Counted from the first letter of the stretch, positions 50,409 to 61,254 are shown. The stretch is 64,000 nt of DNA from Thermoanaerobaculia bacterium (GCA_028066595.1 JALCBJ010000008.1:1-64000); one strand, 5' to 3'. Translations and numbers: made by a program. Notes: generated from the letters alone by a model not told the origin.

Positions 50409-51788
50409 TCATAGCTGTCCTGCGCGCTTGATCTCGAGATATCGAGCCACCAGTGCATGGGGCAGCTTCGGCGGCTCGACATCGACGACAAAGGCACCGG
50501 CTGCACGAACGCGCTCGTGGGCCTCGGTACGAGCGCGCAGGTAGTGGTGAGCTGCCGAGATCTCGAGTGCCGATCGATGTTCTTCGACCAGCTGGTCTCG
50601 TAGTGCCGTCAGCGCGAGCTCCCGCGTCGAAGCCACGACGACGAGATGTCGCCGACGAAGCATTCGCACGGCCGCCAGCAACTCGGCCGCATCCTCGTCC
50701 CGTAGGTTGGTGAGCAACAGCACCAAGGCGCGACGCTTCTGGCGTTCCATGAGTCGGGCCGCAGCGCTGGAATAGTCGGGCGACTCACCGGTGGTCTGGA
50801 GGTCGTGGATGGCATCGAGAAGGCGATTCACCGAGCCCCCGCCGCGCAACGGTGGCAACCACCGCTCCTCGCCGGCGAACGCCTGCATGCCGATGGCATC
50901 GCCTTGACGGTGTGCGACATAGCCCAATAACAGTGACGCGTCCAGGACATGATCGAAATGGGTCAGATCACCTTCCATCGCGTGCATACGCCGGCCGCAA
51001 TCGAGCAGCAGTACCACCTGCTGATTCCGCTCCTCCTGAAACTGCCGGGCCACCAGACGACCCCGGCGCGCCGTCGCTTTCCAGTCTACCTGGCGTAGTG
51101 TGTCGCCCTCGCGGTAGTCGCGCAACTCTTGGAACTCCAGTCCCTCCCCGCGGCGCCTCTGGAGATGGAATCCCGATCGGATCATGTGCTCCTCGATTCC
51201 CGCCAGCCCTTCGCTGAGGATCGGACGGAAGTTCGGCAGCACGCGGACGGTCCTCGAAGCCTTCGGGGTGTACCGACGGCGTAGCAGGTCGAGAAAGGAG
51301 CTACGCCACACCTCGACGATCCCGAACTCCGCCGCACCACGTCGACGCGGTCGGAGCTCGTAATCGCAGCGGGCGACGGACTCTCTCCACTCGCTCGACG
51401 TCCTGCCACGACGCAACACCCAGGGCAATGCACGGGTCTCCGCACGCGCCGGATGGTGGTCGTAGATCTCCCACCGAGGCGTTCTCCGCCACCAAGGAAC
51501 GTTCTCTGTCCTGAGCTCGATCCTGACCGTGCTCCACTCACCCAAAGGCAACGACGGAGCGACATCCCGTTGTACTTTTATACCCGGGTCGAGCCCCAGC
51601 TGCACCACCGCCAGCAGGCACAAGCCGAGGATCGAAGTACCAGTCCACTGCCAGGCCGGGAGCGCAGAGGGTAGGGCGACGGCGAGAAAGCCCAGAGCGA
51701 CCCAAGCCAGCAGCAGACGCAGCAGCACCGGTCCCGGTGACCAGGATGTAGGAAACCAGCTGGTCATGCGACCGGCGCCGGAGCTCAC
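50409..51788 (-). CDS. DUF58 (von Willebrand A-like) protein
   Basis: 459 residues. Two TM helices near the N-terminus (about 20-60) are followed by a beta-rich region and the DUF58 core: 'GEGLEFQELRDYREGDTLRQVDWKATAR' (in parts) is the family signature, leading into a vWA-like fold ('VVLLLDCGRRM', a degenerate DxSxS metal site where the first Ser is replaced). The C-terminal half contains 'RALVLLLTNLRDEDAAEL'. The GTG at 51788 overlaps the MoxR stop by four bases (GTGA); ATG 51767 is the alternative start. DUF58 proteins partner with MoxR ATPases, which are thought to act on vWA-containing complexes. Confidence 0.88.
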   Translation of the reverse strand: MSSGAGRMTSWFPTSWSPGPVLLRLLLAWVALGFLAVALPSALPAWQWTGTSILGLCLLAVVQLGLDPGIKVQRDVAPSLPLGEWSTVRIELRTENVPWWRRTPRWEIYDHHPARAETRALPWVLRRGRTSSEWRESVARCDYELRPRRRGAAEFGIVEVWRSSFLDLLRRRYTPKASRTVRVLPNFRPILSEGLAGIEEHMIRSGFHLQRRRGEGLEFQELRDYREGDTLRQVDWKATARRGRLVARQFQEERNQQVVLLLDCGRRMHAMEGDLTHFDHVLDASLLLGYVAHRQGDAIGMQAFAGEERWLPPLRGGGSVNRLLDAIHDLQTTGESPDYSSAAARLMERQKRRALVLLLTNLRDEDAAELLAAVRMLRRRHLVVVASTRELALTALRDQLVEEHRSALEISAAHHYLRARTEAHERVRAAGAFVVDVEPPKLPHALVARYLEIKRAGQL

Positions 51789-52825
51789 CGCCTGGGTGCC
51801 TCCACGTCTTCGAGCATCTGGGACAGGACGTCGTCGGCCGTCTGGCCAGCCATCTCGAGCTCGGGTGACACCGAGACGCGGTGGCGTAGAACCGGCAACG
51901 CGGCGCGCTTGACGTCGTCGGGTACGACGAAGTCACGTTCCGCGAGGAGGGCCAAAGCGCGGGCGGTACGTACCAGCGCGATCGCGCCGCGCGGGCCCGT
52001 GCCCAGTCGCAACCCTCCCCACTCTCGCGTCGTCCGGACGATGCGCACCGCGTAGTCGAGAATTCGTCGGTCGACGGTCAGGGCGCTGGCGGTCTTCTGT
52101 AACTCCAGGACGCTCTCTGGCTCCGCAACCTGCTCTACCGAGCCCACGTCCAGCCGATCTCCAGACCGACCCTCGGTCACGCGCGCGACGATTGCCACCT
52201 CGGTGTCGGTGTCCGATGGATAGGGAATCAGGACCTTGAGCAGAAACCGGTCGAGCTGGGCCTCCGGCAGCGGATAGGTGCCTTCGTGCTCGATAGGGTT
52301 TTGGGTCGCGATCACGAGAAACGGACCGGGTAGCTGAAACGACTCTCCCTCGATCGACACCTGCTGCTCCTGCATGACCTCGAGCAAGGCAGCCTGGGTC
52401 TTGGCCGGCGCGCGATTGATCTCGTCGGCGAGAAGCAGATGAGTAAACGCAGGTCCCTTGCGGATACGGAACTCTCCGGTCTCTGGCCGATAGACAGAGT
52501 GGCCGGTGACGTCGCTGGGCATCAGATCGGGGGTGAACTGGACCCGGCGGAAGGTGCCACCGAACGTGCGGGAGAGAGACAGAGCCAGCAACGTCTTGCC
52601 GACTCCAGGCACACCCTCCAGGAGGACATGTCCCCCTGCGAGAAGTGCCGCCAGTACCTGTTCCACTACATCCTCCTGGCCGACCACCGCTCTGCCGATC
52701 TGGGTTCGAATTCGCGAGACCAGATCCAGTGCTGGTGAAGCCGCTGACCCGGGTGTCTCACCGGGACCGATCTGAGGATCCGGTGATTCCGGCTCCGGAA
52801 GGTCTCTCGTGGTGTCGTCGAACAT
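51785..52825 (-). CDS. MoxR-family AAA+ ATPase
   Basis: 346 residues; the ATG at 52825 has AAGGAG upstream (the ORF start at 52906 runs into the previous gene's end). Walker A is 'GVPGVGKT' (71-78), Walker B 'LLLADEINRAP' (D134-E135), sensor 1 'VIATQNPIEHEG', and the arginine-finger region is 'LPEAQLDRFLLKV'. An N-terminal extension of about 30 acidic/Pro residues is not conserved. It acts as a chaperone-like ATPase that remodels vWA-domain partners. Here it is directly coupled to the DUF58 gene (4-base overlap) and follows the DUF4350 gene. In this cluster it is the only obvious enzyme that could drive assembly of the membrane components. Confidence 0.93.
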   Translation of the reverse strand: MFDDTTRDLPEPESPDPQIGPGETPGSAASPALDLVSRIRTQIGRAVVGQEDVVEQVLAALLAGGHVLLEGVPGVGKTLLALSLSRTFGGTFRRVQFTPDLMPSDVTGHSVYRPETGEFRIRKGPAFTHLLLADEINRAPAKTQAALLEVMQEQQVSIEGESFQLPGPFLVIATQNPIEHEGTYPLPEAQLDRFLLKVLIPYPSDTDTEVAIVARVTEGRSGDRLDVGSVEQVAEPESVLELQKTASALTVDRRILDYAVRIVRTTREWGGLRLGTGPRGAIALVRTARALALLAERDFVVPDDVKRAALPVLRHRVSVSPELEMAGQTADDVLSQMLEDVEAPRR

Positions 52826-52883
52826 GCGCTCTCCTTTGTTTCTCGACCTCGTCGTCTCGATCTCGATCTTCTGACGCGGCGCC

Positions 52884-54038
52884 CTACCGTCCGATGCCCC
52901 GGCCACGACGCAGCGCCTCCAAGATGCGAACGGTTCCGACGAAATGATCTCGGTCCCGCGTTCCCTTGACCTGCAGGGCTCTCTTCACCGCCTCCGGTTC
53001 GATCCCCGCTCGTCGAGCCGCAGGGGTCACCTCGGCCATCAGCTTTGTGCCCCGATCGTCGAGCCGTCCTCCGAGACCGCCGCGTCCTCGGTGAAGCTCG
53101 TCGAGTACGGTCCCGCGCTGCGCTTCCAGCAAGACCTCTTCACATCCCACTCGCCAGAAGAACTCACCACTGGCGCGGAGATGTTCCGCCAGATGCCGAC
53201 GATCGCGGCTGGGAGATGGCAAGACGGGCCCCACGCGCCGCGCCAGGCCCCAAAGACCCAGGATCGAGATCACCACGAGGCTGACGGCCGCCGGCTGTGC
53301 ACGCCGGCCGAGGATCAGCCAGACCGAAGGCTTGGGATCCCGAGTGACGAGCGTCACCCCTGTCCGGCCCTCGTCTGCACGCACGAGGTGCCATGCGAGC
53401 AAGGCGTGGTCCATCTTCGCAATCTGATCGTTGGTCAGAAAACTGCTGCTGTTGAGCACCGTAACGAGGCCCTCACCATAGGCGACGGTCAGGTTCCAGG
53501 CGGCATCGGCGGCACCCTCGACGGCAACGATCTCGGTTTCTTCTTGCGGAAGGTAGAACTTGGGCCAAGGAGGGCGCTCGATCTGGAACTCCTGCTCGCT
53601 CAGGTGGTCGTCGTCGTCGGCCTGCTCTGCAGAAAAGACGGCGATCCCGGCCGTATCGACCAACTCGTCGAAACCCGGCAACGGTTCCAAGATCAGATGG
53701 CCGCCTCCCTCGACCCACGAGAGCAGGCGTTCCGGCGACAAACGCCGAGTGGGAGCCAACCACCAGAGCACGCCGTCACTGGGAGGGAACGCTTCCAAGC
53801 TGGAAGCTCTGCGGGCCGGCAAACCGCTGCGTATCAGTAACTCTTCCAGAGCCAGGTGGGCGTTGATCAGGGCTTCGCCACTGGGCGGTGTCGGCTCTTC
53901 GACTTCCACACGCTCGAAAAAGAGATCGCGGACGATCCACGAAGCGCCGAGCAACAGGATCACTGCCATGGCGAAGAGCAGCCAGAGCCAGCGTGTCCTC
54001 GACTCCGGTCGCGCGACAGTGGCTGCCCCCGCACTCAT
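52884..54038 (-). CDS. DUF4350-domain membrane protein
   Basis: 384 residues from ATG 54038, 13 bases after the upstream stop. Longer starts at 54083 and 54170 would overlap the DUF4129 gene. An N-terminal TM (about 18-38) anchors an extracytoplasmic DUF4350 region (about 50-210: 'INAHLALEELLIRSGLPARR', 'VLWWLAPTRRLSPERLLSWVEGGGHLILEP'). A second TM ('AAVSLVVISILGLWGLARR', about 245-262) leads to a cytoplasmic helical tail ending 'ILEALRRGRGIGR'. The domain resembles a GATase-like fold used for protein-protein contact. Its position between DUF4129 and MoxR genes is the usual one in this type of cluster. Role unknown. Confidence 0.8.
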   Translation of the reverse strand: MSAGAATVARPESRTRWLWLLFAMAVILLLGASWIVRDLFFERVEVEEPTPPSGEALINAHLALEELLIRSGLPARRASSLEAFPPSDGVLWWLAPTRRLSPERLLSWVEGGGHLILEPLPGFDELVDTAGIAVFSAEQADDDDHLSEQEFQIERPPWPKFYLPQEETEIVAVEGAADAAWNLTVAYGEGLVTVLNSSSFLTNDQIAKMDHALLAWHLVRADEGRTGVTLVTRDPKPSVWLILGRRAQPAAVSLVVISILGLWGLARRVGPVLPSPSRDRRHLAEHLRASGEFFWRVGCEEVLLEAQRGTVLDELHRGRGGLGGRLDDRGTKLMAEVTPAARRAGIEPEAVKRALQVKGTRDRDHFVGTVRILEALRRGRGIGR

Positions 54039-54051
54039 CGCACGCCCCCCG

Positions 54052-55716
54052 TCACGAAGCGACCCCTTCCGGTTCCGGAGCATCGAAGTGACGCCGCCAC
54101 CCGAGCCACCAGTCCTCGCCCTTTGCGGCATTGGGTGGCCGATGTCCGTAGGCAACGCCCTGCCAGGCACGGGTAAGCTCCGCCAGAAATCCCGTCCGAA
54201 CCGGATCCAGCCGGGCTCGAGCCGCCCGTAGACAGTCGTCCTCGGTGAAGCTCTCGGCCAAAACGACCCCTTCGTCGGCGATGCGAGCCAGCGCGCCCCG
54301 GTAGAGCAAACTCATGGCTGCCGTAATGTCTCCGGCGCGCCAGAGTCTCTCCGCCTCGCCCGCGATGTCGGCCGGAAGTGACTCGGAACGCAAGTCAAGG
54401 CCGAACAACGTATCGGGCGCCTGGGTAGCCGAGCCCTCCAGACGGTCCTCGCGACCAGGCCACTTGCGTATCGCCAAGCCCACGACACCCAAGGCGATCA
54501 CGCCTGCGATGAGCCAGAGCGCAAACTCGCTCAGCCAGATCAAGAACCGGGCGATTCCCAGCATCACAGGATGGGGCTTCGAGGCCTCCTCGGGCGAGTC
54601 GACATCTCGACTCTTGTCGAGCCACTTACGGAGATCATCACGCAGCTGCCAACGCGAGACCGTGATCGTTCCACCAAACTCGGGACGCGCTGTGATCTCG
54701 CGAGCCACCACACGCGGATCCTCGTCGGAATCCCCTTCCCAGACGGCGGCGGGAGGCATAGCAGGCACCTCCTCCCGGACTTCGAGCGCCTCGCCCTCTT
54801 CCCCCTCCTCCAAGTTCTCGATCTCCTCCGCGGGCACGGTGTCTTGCGCAGACGCAGACTGCGCAGTCGAGCCAGCGAGCCCGGTCAAAAGTGCCGCGAC
54901 ACCGAAGCCGACCCACCAAACAGCGGGTCGCGGCGCGCTTCGCCCGTCCCGGTGGGCTGTAGTACCGGCATCCTCCAGGCGCTGTAGCTTGCGGGCCAGA
55001 CGTCGAAAGGCGATCTCCAGATCCCAGCCCTCGAGCGCCGTTCGTCGGTCGAGATAGAGCGCGAAGCCTGCGGCGACATAGAACGGATCGACCGCGATGA
55101 TCACGAATGCGAATGCACTCCAGACGGAACGATAGGCCACGGCAGAGCTCTGGCCTTCGAAGAAACGCGTGAGGACTTCTCCCCAATCGACGCCGAACCA
55201 CGGCGGGGTCATCATCGCGAGCATCGAGAGGAACGCGAGGAACAGGAATATTTCGAAGCACAGGAATACGACCGTCAGGTTCCCATGAACGTCGATGGCA
55301 CGACTCAGTGCCGTGCGACGAAGCCTCCGCGCAGTACCGTCGAGCCCCTCGAGCTGGCCGATGGGCAGAGAGAAGGAACGCGCGGGATGCAAACGGCGAA
55401 GCGCCACTTCGCGCCAGGCACCCTTCATCTCGCCGGGCGCCGCTCTCAACGTATCTCTGACGTCCGGCAGCTCGCCGAAAACGGCTCGCGACAGGGGCCG
55501 CAGAATCGAGGCTTCGAATAGCGGTAGAAGCCACCAGAAGAGCAACAGGCCCCACACCCCCAAAGTCCAGATCAAAACCAGCGCGACGGGAACCGTCAAG
55601 GTCAGCCAGGGACCGTAGATCGTTCCTCTCCAGGTCCGCACCATGGCGAATCCGAGGTCTACTGCTTCCCAAGGCTTGCGCGGCCGCAGCCGAACCGAGA
55701 GACGCTCAAGATCCAC
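54052..55716 (-). CDS. DUF4129-domain membrane protein (GTG start)
   Basis: 554 residues. I choose the GTG at 55716 ('MDLERLSVRLRPRKPWEAVDLG'), which overlaps the upstream SpoIIM stop by 11 bases, has GGGGGGC in front, and matches the typical start of this family. The track-length ORF to 55956 reads through the SpoIIM gene in another frame. TM helices cluster at about 37-60, 145-175 and 190-225. An acidic central region ('EEIENLEEGEEGEALEVREE') and another TM (about 410-430) precede the C-terminal DUF4129 domain (about 455-545: 'AERLWRAGDITAAMSLLYRGALARI', 'DCLRAARARL', 'LTRAWQGVAYGHRPP'). DUF4129 is helical and appears in the same neighbourhood as MoxR/DUF58 in many bacteria, with transglutaminase proteins in some. 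Function unknown. Confidence 0.82.
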   Translation of the reverse strand: MDLERLSVRLRPRKPWEAVDLGFAMVRTWRGTIYGPWLTLTVPVALVLIWTLGVWGLLLFWWLLPLFEASILRPLSRAVFGELPDVRDTLRAAPGEMKGAWREVALRRLHPARSFSLPIGQLEGLDGTARRLRRTALSRAIDVHGNLTVVFLCFEIFLFLAFLSMLAMMTPPWFGVDWGEVLTRFFEGQSSAVAYRSVWSAFAFVIIAVDPFYVAAGFALYLDRRTALEGWDLEIAFRRLARKLQRLEDAGTTAHRDGRSAPRPAVWWVGFGVAALLTGLAGSTAQSASAQDTVPAEEIENLEEGEEGEALEVREEVPAMPPAAVWEGDSDEDPRVVAREITARPEFGGTITVSRWQLRDDLRKWLDKSRDVDSPEEASKPHPVMLGIARFLIWLSEFALWLIAGVIALGVVGLAIRKWPGREDRLEGSATQAPDTLFGLDLRSESLPADIAGEAERLWRAGDITAAMSLLYRGALARIADEGVVLAESFTEDDCLRAARARLDPVRTGFLAELTRAWQGVAYGHRPPNAAKGEDWWLGWRRHFDAPEPEGVAS

Positions 55717-56662
55717 GCCGCCCCCCGAGCCCGAGATAGGCATAGACAGCAATCCACGCGGCGGATCCAACGGCGACCTTGGTGTCCGGTGAGGCCCAAG
55801 AGGCACTGGACCAAAAGGCCTCGAGAAACGCCGCCAACAGCAGGAGGAACGCCGAGCCCAAAGCGATCGACAACGCTTCCGGCGCTGCAGAACGTAGCGC
55901 ATCGACACGGCGCCGGCGGCCGGGCGAAACGACCGCAGCACCCAACCGCAATCCACCGACGCCGGCCAGCACGATGGCGGTCAGCTCGAAGGCACCGTGG
56001 GTGATGACGAAGGTCAGCAGATGGTCGGCGATACCCTCGTTGGTGAGGTGGGCGAAGACCGCGCCGAGGTACAGCCCGTTGAAAGTGAGAATGACGATCG
56101 TACCGATCGCGAGCAGGATGCCGGCCGCGAAGGTGCGCAGAGCGATTCCGACATTGTTGTAGATGTAGAAGCCGAACATCCCGAAGTCGATCGATGCATC
56201 CCGCTCGTCCTGCGGCGGATCGCGGTACATCTCCTCGAACTGCGCCACCTGCTCAAGCTCGAGCAGAGAGTAGACGGCGTCGGGCTGCTCGAGCACCATC
56301 CAACCCATGGCGAGCGCTGGGCCATAGAACAGCACGGTCGCCAACCAGAAGGTTCTGGCATGCCGCCGCACGAGGCGCGGAAAGTCGGCGCCCAAGAAGC
56401 GGAGAACCTTCCGCAGTCCCCCAGAACGACGCCGGTAGAGATGACGGTAGCCGCGCAGGGCGATCTGGTGAAGTCGTCCTTCGACCTCGGCATCGTAGTC
56501 ACGCTGGCGTGCCAGGGCCAGGTGATGACAGCAGCGACGGTACAGAGCAGGGAATTCCGCCAGCTCGTGTTCGACGCGACGGCCCTCATCGAGCCGGTCG
56601 AGGAGATCTTCCACCTGATCCCACGTCGGCTGGTTGTGGCGGACGAAGTCGTCGCGGTTCAC
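55706..56662 (-). CDS. SpoIIM/DUF95-like membrane protein (GTG start)
   Basis: 318 residues. A GTG start overlaps the RDD gene's stop (GTGA). A cytoplasmic N-terminal helical region (about 1-95) with 'LAEFPALYRRCCHHLALARQ' precedes five to six TM helices. Conserved SpoIIM features are 'FGFYIYNNVGIALRTFAAGILLAIGTIVILTFNGLYLG' (read in parts) and 'FVITHGAFELTAIVLAGVGGLRLG'. In spore-formers SpoIIM joins the DMP complex that degrades septal peptidoglycan. In organisms without sporulation genes, as probably here, it occurs next to RDD, MoxR and DUF58 genes and its role is not settled. Membrane assembly or envelope remodelling is inference. Confidence 0.88.
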   Translation of the reverse strand: MNRDDFVRHNQPTWDQVEDLLDRLDEGRRVEHELAEFPALYRRCCHHLALARQRDYDAEVEGRLHQIALRGYRHLYRRRSGGLRKVLRFLGADFPRLVRRHARTFWLATVLFYGPALAMGWMVLEQPDAVYSLLELEQVAQFEEMYRDPPQDERDASIDFGMFGFYIYNNVGIALRTFAAGILLAIGTIVILTFNGLYLGAVFAHLTNEGIADHLLTFVITHGAFELTAIVLAGVGGLRLGAAVVSPGRRRRVDALRSAAPEALSIALGSAFLLLLAAFLEAFWSSASWASPDTKVAVGSAAWIAVYAYLGLGGRRGS

Positions 56663-57408
56663 GCAGCCCCCTCTCCGCCGGGTAGCCGAACGCTCGTCCC
56701 GACAGTGCGGACCTCATCGCTGGATTCGTTTCGTCTCCCCAATACGTACTGAGCCATGCCTACCAAACGCTCGACGCTGCGAGGCCCCTGCGCGCGGGTC
56801 AGTGGCTGAATCACCGAAGCGAGCTCCTGCGCACGTTCCGGACCCCAAGTCGGAAGACGCGCGGCGAAGTCCACCAGAGCCCGCTGTTCCGATCTCGACA
56901 GCGCTACGGGCGGGACGACGGGCTCGGCTGGTGGCACGCCGCGATGCGTCTCGTCTTCTCGGTAGACCACCAGGGTTCCGGCGGCCATGTCCCCCAACCG
57001 CTGGCAATCTTTGCTGAGGAAGAGTGCCACCAGGCCGGCTCCGTAGGCCATGGGAAGAAAGTCTGCGACGCGAAGCAGGTTCCGCAGTAGCGATCCCGTG
57101 ACAGTCACCGGCGTACCGTCGTCGTGTACCACCCGCAGACCGAGGATCTTCTTGCCAGGAGTGGTGCCGTCGTTCAGCTGCTCGAATACCACGCCATAGA
57201 ACCAAGAGATGCTAAACAAGAAGATCAGCAACAATCCGATACCGAAGGTGCCGAAAAAAGCCAGCACCATCTGCAGGAGGAAGACCGACAGAGAGATCAG
57301 GATCAGATCGATGAACCAGGCCAAAGAGCGGATGGGTGCACCTGCCACGCGCAGCGACAGGTTGATGCCTTCAGGCGTAGCCCGGCTTCTGACTGTATCG
57401 AGACGCAA
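56659..57408 (-). CDS. RDD-family membrane protein (TTG start)
   Basis: 249 residues. TTG 57408 is preceded by GGAGGG at 6-7-base spacing and starts 'MRLDTVRSRATPEGINLSLRVAGAPIRSLAWFIDL', the normal family opening (quoted here in part of that form). The ATG-like ORF at 57492 adds 28 Arg/Gly-rich residues. The RDD motif appears as 'SLAWFIDLILIS' (R and D positions relaxed). TM helices lie at about 30-50, 52-75 and 110-135, and 'GTTPGKKILGLRVVHDDG' is the conserved RDD loop. A soluble C-terminal helical tail of about 80 residues follows. First gene of the minus-strand cluster; its stop overlaps the SpoIIM start. Confidence 0.85.
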   Translation of the reverse strand: MRLDTVRSRATPEGINLSLRVAGAPIRSLAWFIDLILISLSVFLLQMVLAFFGTFGIGLLLIFLFSISWFYGVVFEQLNDGTTPGKKILGLRVVHDDGTPVTVTGSLLRNLLRVADFLPMAYGAGLVALFLSKDCQRLGDMAAGTLVVYREDETHRGVPPAEPVVPPVALSRSEQRALVDFAARLPTWGPERAQELASVIQPLTRAQGPRSVERLVGMAQYVLGRRNESSDEVRTVGTSVRLPGGEGAA

Positions 57409-57522
57409 GTTGGACCCTCCGCGGGAGCCTACGGATGGTACACCACGTCTGTTCAGACTAACCCTCGGTCGTACCCGCGCCCAACCTCGCAACTCGCCGA
57501 ACTTCCAGCCCGTACGTCGAGC

Positions 57523-58578
57523 ATGAGGTTTCGAACCCTTCTATGGCTCGCTCTATTGGCCATCTTGGCTTCTTGTACGCGAGATCAGGCCCCGGCCCCG
57601 CTCACCCTCGACGAGCTACGGGCACGAGCTTCTCAGGTCGAGGGCCTCGAGAGTCTCGCCATCTGGCACCGCGGGTCCGTCCTTCTCGAGATCTACCTCG
57701 AAGGCGATGCCGACGATCTCCGCGACGTGCGCTCGGTCACCAAGAGCTTGACGTCAGTGCTGGTCGGGATCGCCATCGACCAGGAGCTGCTCCCGTCGGC
57801 CGAGCAGCCGCTCGCTCTGACCCTCGGTCGACACGGTCTGCCAGCCAGCGCCCTATCGTCCGAGATCCGGCTCCGTCACTTGCTCACCATGTCAGCGGGC
57901 CTCGACTGGGACGATCGGGAAGACATCTCTCTTTACCAAGCCTGGCGAGCATCGAGCAACCCGGTCCACTTCTACCTCGATCGCCCCGCCACGTCCGCGC
58001 CGGGAGAAGACTTCGTCTATGCCTCACCCGCACCCCATGTTCTGGGAGCGGTGATCGAGGAAGCTAGCGGTGTATCGCTGCCCGACTTCGCTCAGTCCCA
58101 CCTCTTCTCTGCTCTGGGAATCAGCGAGGTCTCCTGGCAGGCGCTCGATGATCGCCAGACGAATGCGGGCGGCGCTCTTCGAATCCGCACGATGGATCTG
58201 CTACGCATCGGGCGCCTGGTGCTCGACAACGGGCGGTGGCAGGACCGCGACATCGTGTCTCGAGACTGGATCGCCGAGTCGACCCGGATGCACATCCGAC
58301 TCCGCGACGACTTCGGATACGGCTACCTTTGGTGGATCTCAGACGGGCCACCGGTGCGGGTCGTCATGGGGCAGGGATTTGGCGGCCAAAGCCTGGTCGT
58401 GGTTCCTGAGTGGCAGCTGGTCGCGGTCAGCACGAGCCGCTGGAGGAGAATCAGCCAGCACACCGCAGAGCAGCAGGCGAGGTCCGTTCAGACGTTTTTC
58501 CTCCAGGATCTGGCACCGCTGATCGCTGGCCTGGAGGGAATGTCGTCTGCCTCAGGGACGGCAACGTCTGGCGACTGA
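57523..58578 (+). CDS. Lipoprotein serine hydrolase of the beta-lactamase/class C family
   Basis: 351 residues from ATG 57523, followed by a signal peptide with lipobox 'LASC' (C18). The first active-site motif SxxK is S71-V-T-K74 ('RSVTKSLTS'). The Tyr motif is Y166-A-S168 ('FVYASPAPHVLGAVIEE'), where YxN/YxS is usual. The third motif region is 'GQGFGGQSLVVVPEWQLV', typical of the Beta-lactamase (PF00144) esterase/D-Ala-D-Ala-peptidase-like group. It likely acts on a periplasmic ester, amide or peptidoglycan-type substrate; true beta-lactamase activity is not implied. Divergent from the RDD gene across about 114 bases. Confidence 0.82.
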   Translation: MRFRTLLWLALLAILASCTRDQAPAPLTLDELRARASQVEGLESLAIWHRGSVLLEIYLEGDADDLRDVRSVTKSLTSVLVGIAIDQELLPSAEQPLALTLGRHGLPASALSSEIRLRHLLTMSAGLDWDDREDISLYQAWRASSNPVHFYLDRPATSAPGEDFVYASPAPHVLGAVIEEASGVSLPDFAQSHLFSALGISEVSWQALDDRQTNAGGALRIRTMDLLRIGRLVLDNGRWQDRDIVSRDWIAESTRMHIRLRDDFGYGYLWWISDGPPVRVVMGQGFGGQSLVVVPEWQLVAVSTSRWRRISQHTAEQQARSVQTFFLQDLAPLIAGLEGMSSASGTATSGD

Positions 58579-58726
58579 TGGGCCGGCGCCAATGTGCCCT
58601 CGTACGAAGTCCGCAGACCGACTCCGCATACGGCAGCGGCCACATTCCGCTTCGGGAATAAATATGAGTCGATATTTGTCATATCCAACAGGAACTGAAT
58701 CTGATATCGTTTCACTCAGATCCATC

Positions 58727-58755
58727 TTGACATCGAACCACTAAGGTTCTAGATT
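58727..58755 (+). promoter_or_regulatory. Predicted dnaK promoter with a dyad in the spacer
   Basis: A perfect -35 TTGACA (58727-58732), a 17-base spacer and a -10 TAGATT (58750-58755). The spacer contains an inverted repeat GAACC-ACTAA-GGTTC (58735-58749), an operator-like position between the two boxes. No CIRCE or HAIR element was found. The surrounding 58579-58840 interval is AT-richer than the genes and holds no other gene. Confidence 0.6.
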
Positions 58756-58840
58756 CACCTCGAACAGAGATGACCGGGCCCCCGACGCACCGTTCCAGAC
58801 CGGGAGCCCGTCTCAGATACCAGTCAAGGAGACACCGACC

Positions 58841-60763
<1,923 letters not shown>

Positions 60764-60782
60764 CCGTCTTTGATCTGATCCA

Positions 60783-60811
60783 GAGGCGGGCCGACCTCGA
60801 CGGCCCGCCTC
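60783..60811 (+). terminator. Intrinsic terminator after dnaK
   Basis: An 11-bp stem, GAGGCGGGCCG (60783-60793) and CGGCCCGCCTC (60801-60811), with a 7-base loop ACCTCGA, is followed by GGTTTCGTT. Strong GC-rich stem with a moderately T-rich tail. It separates dnaK from the regulator gene, so the latter may need its own promoter or read-through. Confidence 0.75.
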
Positions 60812-60864
60812 GGTTTCGTTCCAGGTCATAGAATGAACCCGCCACGACCTCGAGGGAACAGAGC

Positions 60865-61254
60865 ATGCCGAAACGAACACGCGGCTCGGTCAAGTACCTG
60901 CGAATCAGCGCCGTGGCGGAGCGTTTCGAGATCCACCCTCAGACCCTCCGCCTCTACGAGCGCGAGGGGCTGATCCGTCCGGCCCGATCCAGCGGCAACA
61001 CCCGTCTCTACGACGAGGAGACTCTACGGCGTCTCGAGATCGTCCTGACCCTGACCCGTGAGCTCGGCGTCAACCTGGCGGGCGTAGAGGTGATCCTCAA
61101 CATGCGGGAGCAAATGGACCGCATGCGCAGCGAGATGGATCGCGTTCTGGACAACGTTCGCCGCGAGACCGTCGAGCGACGGGCCGCGGCTGAGAAGGAA
61201 CACGCCCTCGTACCCCTGCGGGGCGGCCCGTTGGTACGCGTGAAAGGCCGGTAG
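60865..61254 (+). CDS. hspR: HspR-like MerR-family regulator
   Basis: A 129-residue MerR-type DNA-binding protein. The winged HTH (about 10-70) includes 'ISAVAERFEIHPQTLRLYEREGLIRPARSSGNTRLY', shown here in two recognisable halves, which matches HspR rather than metal-sensing MerR. The helix-rich end has 'VLTLTRELGVNLAGVEVILNMREQM' and a basic coiled tail. No metal-binding Cys cluster is present. In actinobacteria HspR represses the dnaK operon through inverted repeats with DnaK as corepressor. Here it lies 50 bases after the dnaK terminator, so autoregulation with dnaK is likely but not shown. Start ATG follows GAGGGAAC. Confidence 0.82.
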   Translation: MPKRTRGSVKYLRISAVAERFEIHPQTLRLYEREGLIRPARSSGNTRLYDEETLRRLEIVLTLTRELGVNLAGVEVILNMREQMDRMRSEMDRVLDNVRRETVERRAAAEKEHALVPLRGGPLVRVKGR

